A stretch of DNA of 64,000 bases from Pelodiscus sinensis (GCF_049634645.1 NC_134727.1:31105898-31169897), one strand, 5' to 3'. Shown: positions 21,672 through 33,831, counted from the stretch's first letter. The notes: generated by a model not told the origin, from the sequence alone. Made by a program: numbers and translations.

Positions 21672-22775
21672 TCATATGCACATAGTTTTCTGAAAGTGAT
21701 GGTATTGTTAAATCACGATTCATTCAATTTAAGCTATTTTACTAAAACTCATGGGATCACAAGTATTGATTAAATACATAATATTTGAAAAGTGCCGAAA
21801 AAAGGGAAAGGAAAGCTCCCACCCACGGAATTCTGTCAAACCTTTCCTACAGCTGGTCAGTATATTTGCTGAGCTAATCTAGACTTTAGGAACAAAGAGC
21901 TAACCTATGTAATTCCAGAGAGAATGAGAAAAATCATCGACTGTATATTATATTATATTATATTTATTATATTATAAACAGATACCAAAGGGTGGTGCGT
22001 GGTTTTTTTGTTGTTGTTTTTTTAAAGGAACAGAAATAGCAATGTTATATTCAATAAGAACCTGAGCCCAGGAATAATGTATTTTTTCATCCAGATTAAG
22101 TTAGAGAACTTTTGCAAACCTCTTAAGCCATTGTAACAAAGTTAAATGCTTTTCTAGGAGAGAGACCCAAAATCAAGATACAAAGATATTTTTTCCCTTT
22201 TATTGCAAAATAAAGGCAGATAGATAGTCCTTTTATTTAGAGGTCAATGAGACTTTTAAAAGTAATACACGAATCAGCAAATTCCCCAGTTGTAGTCTAC
22301 AGTCAGAAAGTCCTATTGGATCTGTTTAATTAGATTTCAGTGCAGCATCTGTAGCACCCATAAATTCAAATAATTAAACTTCATGATTTCTTGTGTGTTA
22401 TAAATGTCACTAAAATTGCTGTTGCAGAACAGATAATTTCTTTTTGTAATTGGAATTTCTGTCATGAATTGTTTCCTCACTTATAGCAATTAGATCTTCT
22501 GAATAACTTTATATAATTGGACTCAATTGAATTATTTTTTGCGATAGGTTTGCATTTTCGATATTTTGCTCTGAGATGATATAGAATCTTGCTCTTGCTT
22601 TCTTTCTTTTTTAATTCATCCTTTAGGTTATATGTCCCTGTCTACAATATACTTTTCCCCTCATAACTTTCCATTGTTACCACCATTAAGGCAGCGCCTT
22701 ACTATTATCAGTCGTAAGGATACTAGTGTTTACCTGGTGTTAGTGGGCCTAGGGTGCTGGTTCTTAAAATTGTGT
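21672..22775. other. AT-rich unique DNA
   Basis: Contains a (TATTA)n microsatellite at about 21946-21977. No gene or terminal-repeat element recognised. Confidence 0.5.
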
Positions 22776-23085
22776 GCGACCAGGAACAGCTAACAGGAGA
22801 GTTTGGAGAGGGAGTTCTCCAGGTAAAAGAGGAGTAAAAACGGGACCCTTGTGGTAAGTGGCTGTCTGGAGTGTGTGTTTGTGTGTGGGGGAGTTATTTG
22901 CAGTGTGCTGAGCTTGTGTTTGTTTGTTTGGTTTGTTTGTTTGAAGGTTTGAAATCTAGAAGCCTCTGTTAATTGGCTGAGCCTCAGTCAGGGGGAGGGG
23001 CTACCAGAGCTATATAAGCCTGTGACTCAGCGACCAGGGAGACCGCGACCAGGAACAGCTAACAGGAGAGTTTGGAGAGGGAGTT
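22776..23085 (+). promoter_or_regulatory. CR1 5' UTR promoter region with a repeated leader
   Basis: A 41-bp block starting GCGACCAGGAACAGC at 22776-22816 recurs exactly at 23045-23085, a spacing of 269 bp. TATATAAGCC at 23011-23020 lies about 30 bp before the second copy, the spacing expected between a TATA box and a start site. Between them are GT-rich and (GTTT)n stretches. I infer, without proof, a tandem promoter unit. Confidence 0.55.
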
Positions 23086-23208
23086 TAGAGGGGAGTTTAG
23101 AGGGCACTAGTGACTTCTGTCCTTCTTTAAAACCTAACTCTTAGAATAATCTATACTCCAGAAGTTTAAAAAGAATCCTAGTTTATACTTAAACTTATTC
23201 ATACAAAC

Positions 23209-24660
23209 ATGGAGACAGAAGCCCAGCAGCTGAGTGGGGGCTATCCTGTTTATTGCGTCGAGTGTAACATGTATGATTACCTGGCCTGTGGGCGGGTGGC
23301 GTATATGTGCACCCGTTGCAAGGAGCTCCTGACCCTCAGAGACCGAGTTCGGGCTTTGGAGGACAGGGTGGCTGAACTGGAGGAGCTAAGGGAGGTAGAG
23401 AGCTATGTTGATGAGACTTTCCGGGACACTGTAGTACTGTCCCACCTCCAGTCTGAGAGCCCCAGTGTTCTCAAGGAGGATGAAAGTCTCAAGGGAACAG
23501 AGCATTTAATGGGAGCAGAGGGAAACCATCCTGTAATTCGGACCCTCCTCCCAGAGGATGTTTCGGTATCCTCTCGCACTGAGGATACCTCTGATGGGGA
23601 GGGAATGCCAGTTAGGAAGAGGCAGGTGTTAGTAGTGGGTGATTCAATCGTTAGAAACATAGATAGTTGGGTTTGTGATGACCGGGAGAACCGTATGGTC
23701 ACTTGCCTGCCTGGTGCGAAGGTTGCGGATCTCTCGAGGCATCTAGATAGACTTATGTGTAGTGCTGGGGAGGAGCCAGTGGTCGTGGTACATGTAGGTA
23801 CCAATGACGTAGGGAAGGGTAGAAGAGATGTCCTGGAGGCCAAATTTAGGCTGCTAGGAAAGAGACTGAAATCCAGGACCTCTATGGTGGCATTTTCGGA
23901 AATGCTTCCAGTTCCACGCGCAGGGCCTGTAGTGGGAAGAACACCTCAGCAGTCCAGCACCCTGGCATTTAATTTCAAAAAGGGGAATTACGCAAAAATG
24001 AGGAGGTTAGTTAAACAGAAATTAAAAGGCACAGTGAATAGAGCCAAATCCCTGAAAGCTGCATGGAAACTTTTTAAAGACACCATAATAGAGGCCCAAC
24101 TTAAATGTATAACCCAAATTAAAAAACATAGCAAGAGACCTAAAAAAGAGTCACCGTGGCTTAACTACCATGTAAAAGAAGCAGTGAGGGACAAAAAGGT
24201 ATCTTTTAAGAAGTGGAAGTCCAATCCTAGTGAGATAAATAGAAAGGAACATAAACACTGTCAAATCAAGTGTAAACATGTAATAAGAAAAGCAAAAAAA
24301 GATTTTGAGGAACAGCTAGCCAAAAACTCAAAAAGAAATAACAAAATGTTTTTTAAGTACATTAGAAGCAGGAAGCCTCCTAAAAAACCTGTGGGTCCCC
24401 TAGATGATCGAGCTTTAAAAGGAGCAATCAAGGACGATAAAGCCATTGCGGAGAAACTAAATGATTTCTTTGCTTCAGTCTTCACGGCTGAGGACATTGG
24501 GGAGATTCCTGAATCTGCACCCTTCTTTGTGGGTGATGAATCTGAGGAACTGTCCCGGATTGAAGTGTCATTAGAGGGGGTTTTGGAACAAATAAAAAAA
24601 CTTAATGTTAACAAATCTCCGGGACCGGATGGCATTCGTCCAAGGGTTCTAAAAACTTAA
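23209..24660 (+). pseudogene. CR1 fused frame: ORF1 N-terminus joined to ORF2 pre-RT region
   Basis: A 483-codon open frame. Residues 16-37 carry paired cysteines (C16, C19, C34, C37) like a small zinc motif of CR1 ORF1; residues 43-62 are a heptad-like coiled coil; residues 139-150 have the VLVVGDSIVRN block (Gly-Asp-Ser) and residues 195-200 HVGTND, blocks I and III of the SGNH/esterase fold of CR1 ORF1. At about residues 244-254 the sequence switches to the Lys-rich linker that precedes the ORF2 reverse transcriptase (SLKAAWKLFKDTIIEAQ at 281 on, NKMFFKYIRSRKPPKK, then NKSPGPDGIRPRVLK at the C-terminus, the start of the RT domain). The esterase block with the catalytic His and the entire endonuclease are missing. 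The frame ends because of a small indel relative to the downstream frame. As it stands the product would be a chimera with no complete enzyme. Confidence 0.8.
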
Positions 24661-25446
24661 ATGGGAAATTGCTGAGCTATTATCTGTGGTTTGTAACCTA
24701 TCCTTTAAATCGGCTTCCGTTCCTAATGACTGGAAGGTAGCCAACGTGACACCAATATTTAAAAAGGGCTCTAGAGGCGATCCTGGCAATTACAGACCGG
24801 TAAGTCTAACTTCAGTACCGGGAAAATTAGTCGAAACAATAGTAAAGAATAAAATTGTGAAGCATATAGAAGAACATAATTTGTTGGACAAAAGTCAACA
24901 TGGTTTCTGTAAAGGGAAATCCTGTCTTACTAATCTGTTAGAGTTCTTTGAAGGGGTTAACAAACATGCGGACAAGGGGGATCCAGTAGATATAGTATAC
25001 TTGGATTTTCAGAGAGCCTTTGACAAGGTCCCTCACCAAAAGCTCTTGTGTAAATTACATGGCCATGGGATAAGAGGGAAGGTCCTTTCTTGGATTGAGA
25101 ACTGGTTAAAAGACAGGAAACAAAGGGTAGGAATAAATGGTAAATTTTCAGAATGGAGAGGGGTAACTAGTGGTGTACCCCAAGGGTTAGTCCTGGGACC
25201 AATCCTTTTCAACTTATTCATAAGTGATCTGGAGAAAGGGGTAAGCAGTGAGGTAGTAAAGTTTGCAGATGATACCAAACTGTTTAGGATAGTCAAGACA
25301 GAAGCAGACTGTGAGGGACTCCAAGAAGATCTCACCAAACTAAGTGATTGGGCAACAAAATGGCAAATGAAATTTAATGTGGCTAAGTGTAAAGTAATGC
25401 ACATCGGGAAAAATAACCCCAACTATACGTACAGTATGATGGGGGC
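24661..25446 (+). pseudogene. CR1 ORF2 reverse transcriptase domain
   Basis: Continues the RT domain in another frame directly after the stop of the fused frame. Motifs in order: NYRPVSLTS, HGFCKGKSCLTNLL, the motif A block YLDFQRAFDKVPH with its catalytic Asp, motif B TSGVPQGLVLGP, motif C FADDTKLF with the two catalytic Asp residues, and DWATKWQMKFNVAKCKVMHI. All polymerase motifs are intact, which is unusual for a copy with deletions on both sides. The C-terminal part that in other copies reads HWNKLPREVV is absent; the frame drifts into non-CR1 sequence after the MMGAN motif. Function is known for the family (target-primed reverse transcription in the nucleus); this copy should be inactive because it lacks the endonuclease. 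Confidence 0.85.
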
Positions 25447-26985
25447 TAATCATGAAGAAAGGTTGTTTTTTTTTTAAATGTCATAGAGATGTCACCTGAG
25501 TTTGCAGAGAGCCTCAAACGTTGGTTCTGAGAAGTGTGAACTGCCCCATGCATCTCAGTGAAGGGTTACATCTAGGACCATTGCCCTGGGAACCAGCTTG
25601 CTTCATCCTAGCAAAGAAGAGTGCAGCCATTCTTGACTACCAACTCAAGAGGAACTTAATGGAGGACCACTTGTTTTTCACTCCTGTTCATGGAGAAGAG
25701 GGGACCTTTGCTGCTGCTTCTAGTGCCCTGCCCGCAGATAGGGTGTCTGCTATTCCAGTTGGAGACAGGATCGCAGTGCAGGGATGAGGCACACAACTCA
25801 CGGTGTATCTTGGGCCCCCGTTTGTCTGAATCTGGTCCTCAATGCTAGTTCCCATGTAGATCTACTCTGAGTAGAAGTAAATGAAGACACTGGTTACAAT
25901 GGAGATCTGTCCACACTAGCATGCCTGTCATTGCTACCCCAAAGGATCTGCACCAAATGTGGCAAGAGTGGGGAAATAAGAGAATTTAGTGTTTCCAGTG
26001 CTCATTTTAACAAGAGTCTAATGATATTTGGTGTTTTTTCTTAAAAGGGCAGCTCTTGGGAACAGCTTCGCTTTCCTTTTTTAAATTAAAAAAAAAAAGA
26101 ATTTTCTGGCCCTCATGGTTGTGGAGAGCAGCTTGAAAACCTGATCAAGAGGCATTTTAAACAGTCAACAAGTAGAACATATGCACACCAGCTCTCACCC
26201 CCTTTACACTACCAGATAAATCAGAAGGACTATAGAGTAGATTAGAATTAGCCAGTCGCTAATTGAAGATGTTCTGACCATATTCCTGGTTCATTTCCAC
26301 TATCAAAATGTTACCGTAATTACATGTATGTTCTTCATGCTGTCACAATCAGACCTCCGTAACATGGGAGGTCTGTCAAGTAATACGTGAGAACATAATG
26401 GAAGCTTTTTGGGATGCCTGAAAGACACATTAGGTGTATCAAGTGTTTATTGACATATCTTTGATTGTAGTGAAAAATCAAATTGTGCCTAATGCCTGCC
26501 AGACAGCTTAGTCTGAAGAGGAACTAGAAGAACAGCATTAACTCACATCACACAGACATGTGGATGCTGCCACTGACTTGGGCGTTACCCCTGAAATGTT
26601 CAAAGCTCAGCTTCACCGTGGCTGTGGAAGACTAGAAGAGAAAGTGTCTAGCTGATCTAGGGCTAATTTTGCACTTAAAAAGATTGATCTTAGACTTACC
26701 ATGATGGTCTAGTTTTCTGTGAGCTGAAAGGGCTGGCCACCCTGGACTCAGCACCCTCAGAATTTGAGCTCTCCCGGGGCTCCCCTCCTGGCCACCGACC
26801 CAGCCAGTGTGCTGCTCCTGCCTCTGGAAGGGCTCCGCTCCCAGCTGATACCCTGCTCCGGCTAGCTTCCCTGCTCCCCCAGTCATCAGGGGATCCATGT
26901 CTCTGGTCTCAGGGGCTTCCCTGCCCCCCATCTGGCACCAACACTGTGTCCCCAGCTTCAGAAGCTTCCTGGCTGGCCAGTAGCT
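25447..26985. other. Unique DNA after the CR1 break; no gene recognised
   Basis: Short frames only. Bases 26690-26985 are GC-richer and antisense-rich in CCCC / CTGGCC blocks, likely part of a degraded element ending in the next entry. Confidence 0.45.
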
Positions 26986-27245
26986 CTGCTCTTGGCCCTG
27001 CTCAGTTTGCTGGACCAGTCTGGGCTCCCAGGCCACTGGTCTTCCAGGCTGCCTGCCAGTGTTTTGTATATAGCTGCTCCCTGTAGTGATACCGGTAGCA
27101 CATTGCTACAGGGAGCAGTTATAATCAAACCACTGGCTGAGCTCCCAGATGTTGGCAGCCTGCGTGGCTGGGGCTGTCTTGTTCACCAACATCCGTGGTC
27201 CTACCAGACCAGAGAGTCCCAGAACACAGAGGTTAACCTGTACCA
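26986..27245. mobile_element. Fragment of a TIR element ending GAGGTTAACCTGTA
   Basis: The right end ACCAGAGAGTCCCAGAACAC followed by AGAGGTTAACCTGTA resembles the terminus of the GGTTGAACC family. An internal inverted pair, GCTGCTCCCTGTAG / CTACAGGGAGCAG at 27072-27119, forms a hairpin. Left end not found. Confidence 0.5.
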
Positions 27246-29747
27246 GCGTATCATATGCCTTCATTTATAGGGTAGGCCAGTAAATAAATGGGGCAGTTTA
27301 GTGGGAAGTTAGATATAGGTAATAAGAATGGCCGGATGCTTTCCAATGGTTGGCAGCTCAGAGGAATAACATTACACTCAGTATCAATAGAATTGTCCTG
27401 ACAGATTTTTTTTTATAGCACCCACATCTTTCAGTGACTACTCTATGACAAGTATTAGCCAAACAATATCACTGGAATCTCAGTGGTATCAGGGAGTATT
27501 CATGGTTTTGCACCTGTAATACCACTTTAGCAATATCTGAGATATTTCTGAAGAGGTGATTAGGTATCTTTCAGAAAGCTGCCCTGTGGTCACCATTTCA
27601 GGGAATGGTTGTGTTCTGGATATATTTGAGCAATTTGGGTATTTATTTCTTATGGACGTTTTTTTGTTCTTGGGATTTATTTATTTATTTATTTATTTCG
27701 CATTGAAAATCAATTATCTTTTTATTTTCCAAGAGCTTTATTTTAAAAAAAAGCTGGATTCCTCTTGTACCCTTTTTTTCATCCATGCAGCATTTAACAG
27801 GACCTTTCTGGTTTAGTCTGCATGTGAATAACCTGAATATGACCCTCTGTTCTCAACTTTAATAGTCATAGCCCTGAATACTGAAGCTATTTCATTCTCA
27901 AGTACAAAATGAGAGTCCAGCATCAAATTGGAGCTGAATAAAATTACAGAAGGCTCCCAGCCTTATAGGCCTGATATAAATACTAAGATTGGGACTCTGT
28001 TTTGCTGCATAGAAACATAGCAAGAGAAAGTTTGTGATTATGGTCCTGGGCCAGTTCCTTGAGAAGTTACTGGGAATCTTCAGCTGACCTCCAGGGATGC
28101 TGGCTCAGGGGGTGGGTAGTGTGTGTATTACAGACACCCACCCACACAGATGGCACTGTCTTAAAGCTCATTAGGAGGGGCTGTTTTTTGCTAGGTGTTT
28201 GTATAGTACACAGCATAAGGGGGCCACAATCTCAGCTGGGGCAGAAGGACCCTGGCAAATAAATAAATACATAAATAAATATATTATATAAAATATAGAA
28301 TCTCTCTCGCTCTTGCTCTTTTCTTTTTTTAAAAAATCCCAGCAAATTCTGAACTTGCGGGTTACCTCAGAAATCTTAGATCAGCTACTCCAGACTTCCT
28401 CATTTTTCCTTAGAAAGCCATCTGGCCAATAGAGGGAAAATGCCCTTCCCTGAAGCGATGGTAGTGCAGCTTTGAGATCCTCACAGTTAACTGTTGGACT
28501 AACTTGACACCTGAGTGTCCATCTTATTATTGTATGCCTGGGACATGAGCAGCCTGACAGACTCCTGCTGTCAATGAGCACATCCAAACTGCATGTACCT
28601 CATCTTATTAACTGTTCCTGTCTTGCATTTGATAGACCTTTCAGTTAGATGTGTAATAATGTGCCTGTGTTCAAAGTGTTCGGGAAGCATTAACATAATA
28701 TAAAGTTAGAACTTAGGGAAATCCCTTCTAAGTTATATTAATCAACATCCAAGCCATAGAGTGGGAAGGAGAGAGTTCAGGGGAAGGCCCTGACCATTTT
28801 TTGTCCAAGCCAAGCCTGCATGATGCCCTATCTCTGCATGCTAAGTGGTAATGATGCTTTCTCAGATTTGGAAAGCATAAGTGTAAGGCCTCCTGGGTCA
28901 GGGTGTCAGGCTGCTGGGGTTTGGACCAGAGAGGGGAAGAAGATGGTTTGGGGCAAATCTGTGCACCCACTTCCCAGCTTAAGTGCTGCTTGGACCAGCT
29001 ACAACAAAAGTCTTTCTTGTAGTTGCTGGTTAATATGAGTTTTTCGTGGATTCACTCTGTTCTCGTTGGGGTGGCTTTGTGTGTTGTTTTTGTATGTAAT
29101 TAGCCCTAGGCAGTTTTATTCCAGTTAACCTTCCTGCTCTTCCCAATGTACTGTAAAAAGCTTTTTTGGGGTGCATTTAGTTAAAATCAATTCTACAAGC
29201 TTTAATTATGGGGTTAACTTTGTGCTATCCAGCCATCATTAGCATTAGCAGAGAATCTCTCTTAGAACAGAAATCATTAATATACAGTTAAATAAGTCTG
29301 CGTTCTGGAGTAACTTGTTCACTGATAGTGGCTGATTTAGTAATTGACCTCCCATGAGTACAAAGCTACTGCCTATTTCCCAAGTCCCACTGTGGAGACC
29401 AAATAACAGGGCCTGTTGAAGTCTTCTTTTGCAGTATCCTGTGAGCCTAATTCATTGCTCTCTGACCCCAGTTTTCTGCCACTCTAGTTCCACTAACGTC
29501 AATAGAGTTACACCAATGTGCAACTGGAGGGCTCTGTGATAAATTGGTCCCTGTGGCATTGCAATATATCTTCTGAATATAAAACGTTATGAGCTGGCAT
29601 AACTCTGTTGGCTTCAGTGGTATTACCCCTGTGAATGACTTGCCTCTGTATTTCAGAGGCCCAGCAAAAATAGAGACAACCTGCTTGTGTGACGTCAGAG
29701 TTGGCTGCTTTAATGCTGTACCTCAGTGATTTCTCAGGACTAATACA
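27246..29747. other. Unique DNA with A/T microsatellites
   Basis: (ATTT)n at 27674-27698 and (AAAT)n at 28255-28297. The stretch 29455-29645 carries degenerate copies of the dispersed CAATAGAGTTACACC and GGCTTCAGTGGTATTACCC motifs. No gene recognised. Confidence 0.5.
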
Positions 29748-29968
29748 GAGAATGTCTACACTGTAGTCGTAGGTCCGATTGCATGTTGGATAGGGATTGG
29801 CACACTAGCTTTCAAAAAAAATTAGAATATGCAGTGGTATGGACTCAGTGATATAGAACTGTGAGCACCCAGTGTTCTGTACAGACTTGTATAGCACATG
29901 CTGATGCATCTTCACTGCAGTCCTCAGATTGAATTTATGCCACCTCTAATTGCAGCATAGACATACCC
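29748..29968. mobile_element. Harbinger-type MITE, decayed
   Basis: Left GAGAATGTCTACACTGTAGT and right AGCATAGACATACCC are the family's terminal repeats. Internal inverted pieces such as ATTGCATG and GCACATGCTGATGCATC remain. Flanks ACA and ATA are not a clear duplication. Confidence 0.65.
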
Positions 29969-30983
29969 ATAGTGTGCCCATTAGCATAAAGTAGGCATGC
30001 CCAAACCACTGATGTAGCTTTTGGTGGGTAGTATTGTGCAAAGAATAACCTTAAAACCTTTAAAATCTAGGAAAAAAGGTTGATACACCTTGAAAGATCA
30101 AAAGCAATTAATATTTAGGGCACTTTTAACAGTCAAATTCATTAGTATTAGAGGTGTTGCACCATTTCTGAGAGGTAAACTGAATTCTGTTTCCAGCAAT
30201 GGCTTACAGGAGTGAGAGACTCTACAAGAAAATATTGATCAGAGCAGTTGATGTGATATATTGTGTTACGATTTATATTTAATTTTTTTTTGGCAGGTTC
30301 CTAATATTAGCCTGTTTCACTACACCATGATCTTAATGGGCGTCAGGGAAAATGAACTACAAAAATCGCTAGATCAATACAAGCAGTAGTAATAAATGTT
30401 GTTCTCCTGGGTGAACTAATACACGGTGTTGCACCAAAATGAAATGTTGGTTTAGAATACTGGAAATGAAAAAATGTTATGGACCAATCGATGCAGAAGG
30501 CCTCCAGATGGTGCATCTTAACATTCGAAAATGCTATTACCGGCCTTTATAAATGTGAGATGACAGCGAGAACTGGATAGTGCTTGTAAAGCAGAGGGGT
30601 GTATTGAGGAAGTCCTTCAAAACACTGCACCTTATTATGGATTTCTTTCAGTGGCTTCTGAACATACACTGTCGTCACATCCTTTGCAATGCCTCCCCTT
30701 TATGTGTAGTCAGCTCATTTTGTGGGTATGGTGCTGCGTGAGGCATAGTTCTATCCCTTTTGGAATTGGTGGTGCTTCAGGGACACGAGCATGGAACAAT
30801 GTCTGCCCACACAAAACTGAAATGCAATTCAGGCTGGAGGAAGGCTGGATACAGTGGTCAGCTGGGACACCATGGGAATACAGTTCCTTGGGGAGTTGTG
30901 CAGAAGTACTGGGTAACCTGAGGTATAGCAGCAAAAAATGTTCCCCTCAAGGAAATCTGCAGAGTTTCCTGGCTTCCACAAAG
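29969..30983. other. Unique DNA; nothing recognised
   Basis: No repeats or coding signal that I can support; a frame of 111 codons at 30651 has no domain resemblance. Confidence 0.45.
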
Positions 30984-32052
30984 TAGGGAAGTTAGATAGT
31001 GTGTAATTGAATACTCATGTAATCGCATCAAATTTTAGTGATTTCAGGACTATTTGATAGTCCCTGGGGGTGGGGTGGCAATCAGTGTGCTCCTGGTCCC
31101 ACTCCTGGTCCCACTCCTGGGGAGCCCCCTGCCACCTCACGCTGCTGCCTCTGTATCAGAGGCAGCAGGGCAGGGTGAAAAGCAGGAGTTAGTCCTTGAT
31201 GGGATCTAGTTTAAAGAACAGCTCCCCATGCAGGCCATGTCCCGCCTGCCGCTCTGCACTGCTGCCTTTGATACAGACTTGCTGCGGACAAGTCTGTGGG
31301 GAACTCAGACCTCTTCACGGACAGGGACTGCTGCTGCAGAGCAGCCTCTGTTGACGGTGAGCCCAGGCCCGCCACGGACAGAGGTTGCTTGGTGGCTTGG
31401 TGGCAACCTCCCCCCGCACCTTCCCCCACCCCACCAGTGCACAGTCGGGTCCGCAGAGCTGCCACTCATGAACAGCCGGATTAAAAGCTGGTTTCTTTCA
31501 TGGATCAGCTCCTGCCTGTCTCCCTCACCTTCCACACTGCTGCCTCTCGTATCAGAGGCAGCACTGCGGGGATGATGGGGTGGCTGGTGGATCCGGTGCT
31601 CTGTGGGGAGCCGGTTTAAAAGTCAGCTTCTCACGGGCACCAGCTCCCACCTCCCATCCCCCCCCCTTTGCATGGCTTCTGCCTGCCCCCCTTTTGCTGT
31701 CTCTGAGGGAGGCAGCAAGGGGGGCCAAGTGGCGCCACAGAGCAGGCATGTGAGAAGAAATGGTTTAAAAGCCAGCTCTTGCCTCTTCCCCCTTCCCCCA
31801 CACTGGTGCTCTGAGAGAGGCATCAGCACAGAGTGGTGGGGAGGGGGGGCGAGTGGCTTGCTTGAGCTGAGCCATGTGGGGAGCTGGCTTGAAAGCCAGC
31901 TTCCTGCATGTACCAGCTCCTGCGTCCCTCCCTTGCTGCTTCTGATACAGAGGCAGCTGGGGGGAGAGGGGGAATGTGGTAGTCGATAAGATTAACTGAA
32001 AAGCCCAGGCTTATCGGTTAATTGGGTATTCGACTACACTGTGACATCCCTA
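30984..32052. mobile_element. hAT-type element of the TAGGGATGT family with internal tandem units
   Basis: Left TAGGGAAGTTAGATAGTGTG with AATTGAATACTCATGTAATCG and right CGGTTAATTGGGTATTCGAC with ACATCCCTA are imperfect inverted repeats of the family at 2397 and 52086. The GC-rich interior is built from units of about 125-150 bp that repeat a GTTTAAAAGCCAGCTTC-like box (31209, 31486, 31614, 31763, 31888) and CTGATACAGAGGCAGC-like boxes. A related interior occurs at 62470-62760. No coding capacity. Confidence 0.7.
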
Positions 32053-32499
32053 AACCCTATTAGACTGGGCAACTTCTAGATTAAGCAGCTTTTCTCACCC
32101 TATAGTGTTCACCCTTGATAGACATGTCTAGGTAGATAGAATTCTGACTTTCAGGAGAACATAACCTTTCCCCTGACACCTCCGTGGCGTACTTTATATG
32201 CAGTGTCACAGTTATTTGTAAATGAGGCATATGGGGGTTACACATTCCAGTGCTTCTGGGGGGCGGGCACTGTGCAGATTTCCCAACTTCTTTGCTTCCT
32301 AGGAGCCATTCAAGGCAAGTGCTGCCTGGGGCTTGCACCCCGTATGCCCTCCCATACCCCAAACTCCTCATCCCAAGCCCCACCCCAGAGCCTGAATCCC
32401 CTGTCAGAGTCCTAACCCCAACCTTTTACCCTGCCCATAGCACCTTCTGCTTTTCAAACACCTCAATCTCACACCAGAGGCTGCACCCCAACTCCAGGG

Positions 32500-32875
32500 C
32501 GGTGGTGGGCAACCTGCAGGCTGCATGTGTCCCCTTGGGGTTCTTTGGGTGGCTTGTGAGACATTTTGTTTACTATTGCCCACCTGCAGGGTTGCCAGAT
32601 TCCATTGGGTTCCCCCCCCTCCCTGCATTACTAAAGTGAAAGGCAAGAGCACGTGAAGTGAGGTGCGTGCTGATGGGCGACAACAATGACTGAGAGAGCC
32701 GTTTGCTCCTTCTGCATCCAATCAAAGTGCTGCTACGGTTCAGTTGGCAAACCACACAAATTCTAGGTACACAAGTGCAGTTAGCAAGACTACTTGTATC
32801 CTGGGAGACCCTCTTGGTTACGACAATCCTGCAGCCCACTAAGATGGAGGAGGACAACTCATACATCCCCTTGCT
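32500..32875. mobile_element. hAT-like element with GGTGGTGGGCAACCTGCAGG start
   Basis: The left part (GTGGGCAACC, GGCTGCATGTG, GGGTGGCTTGTGAGACA) and right part (AATCCTGCAGCCCACTAAGATGGAGGA) resemble the two ends of the element at 53897-54548. A further GGGTTGCCAGATTCC block at 32588, like the end of the element at 2568, suggests a nested piece. Confidence 0.55.
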
Positions 32876-33828
32876 CATCGTTCACCTAAAGAGAGCTCTC
32901 CCCCATCCTCAATTAATGCAGGGGAGGTGATGGAGTGAGTGGAGACAGAGCCATAGAGAAGAGGCAGGGCATGGTGTCTGGTTTTCTGTTATTAGCAAAC
33001 CATGCTTACAGCATCATTTCCAAAGCCCGGTAGAATGCATGGCACCTCTAAAAAAGCATATGCATCACTAGTGCCTCTGGAGAAGAACATTTTTGAGTGC
33101 CAACTGCATAAACAGCTGTGAGAATCGATAGCCAGTTGTGTGGTTTCCTGTTTATGGATGCAAATACTGCTGTAGTGCCCAAGGGTAAGACATTTCTCGT
33201 GTGAGATGCACGTTTGTTTTTGCAGGAGGGCATACTCTGCACCCATATATTTGCCATAAAACCTCAATTTTTGGATGTTTGGATTTCTTGTTATGTTCAT
33301 TTTTGTATCCAGACTCAAAGAATGAACACATGACCCAGATAGTGGCAAACTACTTGAAGGAAATACTTAATTTTCATTCCTGAACTTCTCAGAATTCTAC
33401 ATTGTCATTTAAAATGACCAAATGAAACAGACGTTGAAAATGTTTTTGGAGCTTGTAATGAGTTCTCTGCTCTTTCAAGATGAAGCTGCCTGTGTGAGTT
33501 CTCAATGGAAACATCTCACTTTCATTAATTTATAAATATACTTCAGGTACATGTGTAAGATCCCAGATCAGTTTCAGATTATACTGTGAGCGTAGAGCTC
33601 CAATACTAGAAAAAGATTTCCAGACAAAACATCTGGAAACAGCTGTCCTTTTGTCGGTCCTTGCTGAGTCCTGAGCTCAGGGTTCCGGGCTGGATTATGG
33701 TCACCCCTATTTAAGTTGGCCGGAAAGTTTTACATACTTGTGTGAAATCAATCTTAAGAAGAAATGAGTTAGTTACCTCTGTTTTTCTGCCAGCTACATC
33801 AAAAGAACCTCCAAAATGTTAGAGGATG
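32876..33828. other. Unique DNA; nothing recognised
   Basis: AT-rich with no coding or repeat signature that I can name. Confidence 0.45.
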
Positions 33829-33831
33829 TAG

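Larger units (their letters stand above)
22776..25446 (+). mobile_element. CR1-type LINE with intact 5' UTR, internal deletion and lost 3' end
   Basis: The element spans a 5' UTR (22776-23208), a fused ORF1/ORF2 frame (23209-24660) and the reverse transcriptase part of ORF2 (to about 25446). The apurinic-like endonuclease domain that should open ORF2, the end of ORF1, the ORF2 C-terminus and the 3' UTR with its tandem tail are absent. Most genomic CR1 copies keep the 3' end and lose the 5' end, so this is the reverse of the usual pattern and implies deletion after insertion. Long frames with only one obvious shift suggest a fairly young copy. At 25446-25466 the sequence leaves CR1 at CATGAAGAAAGGTTG followed by a T run. 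Confidence 0.85.
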
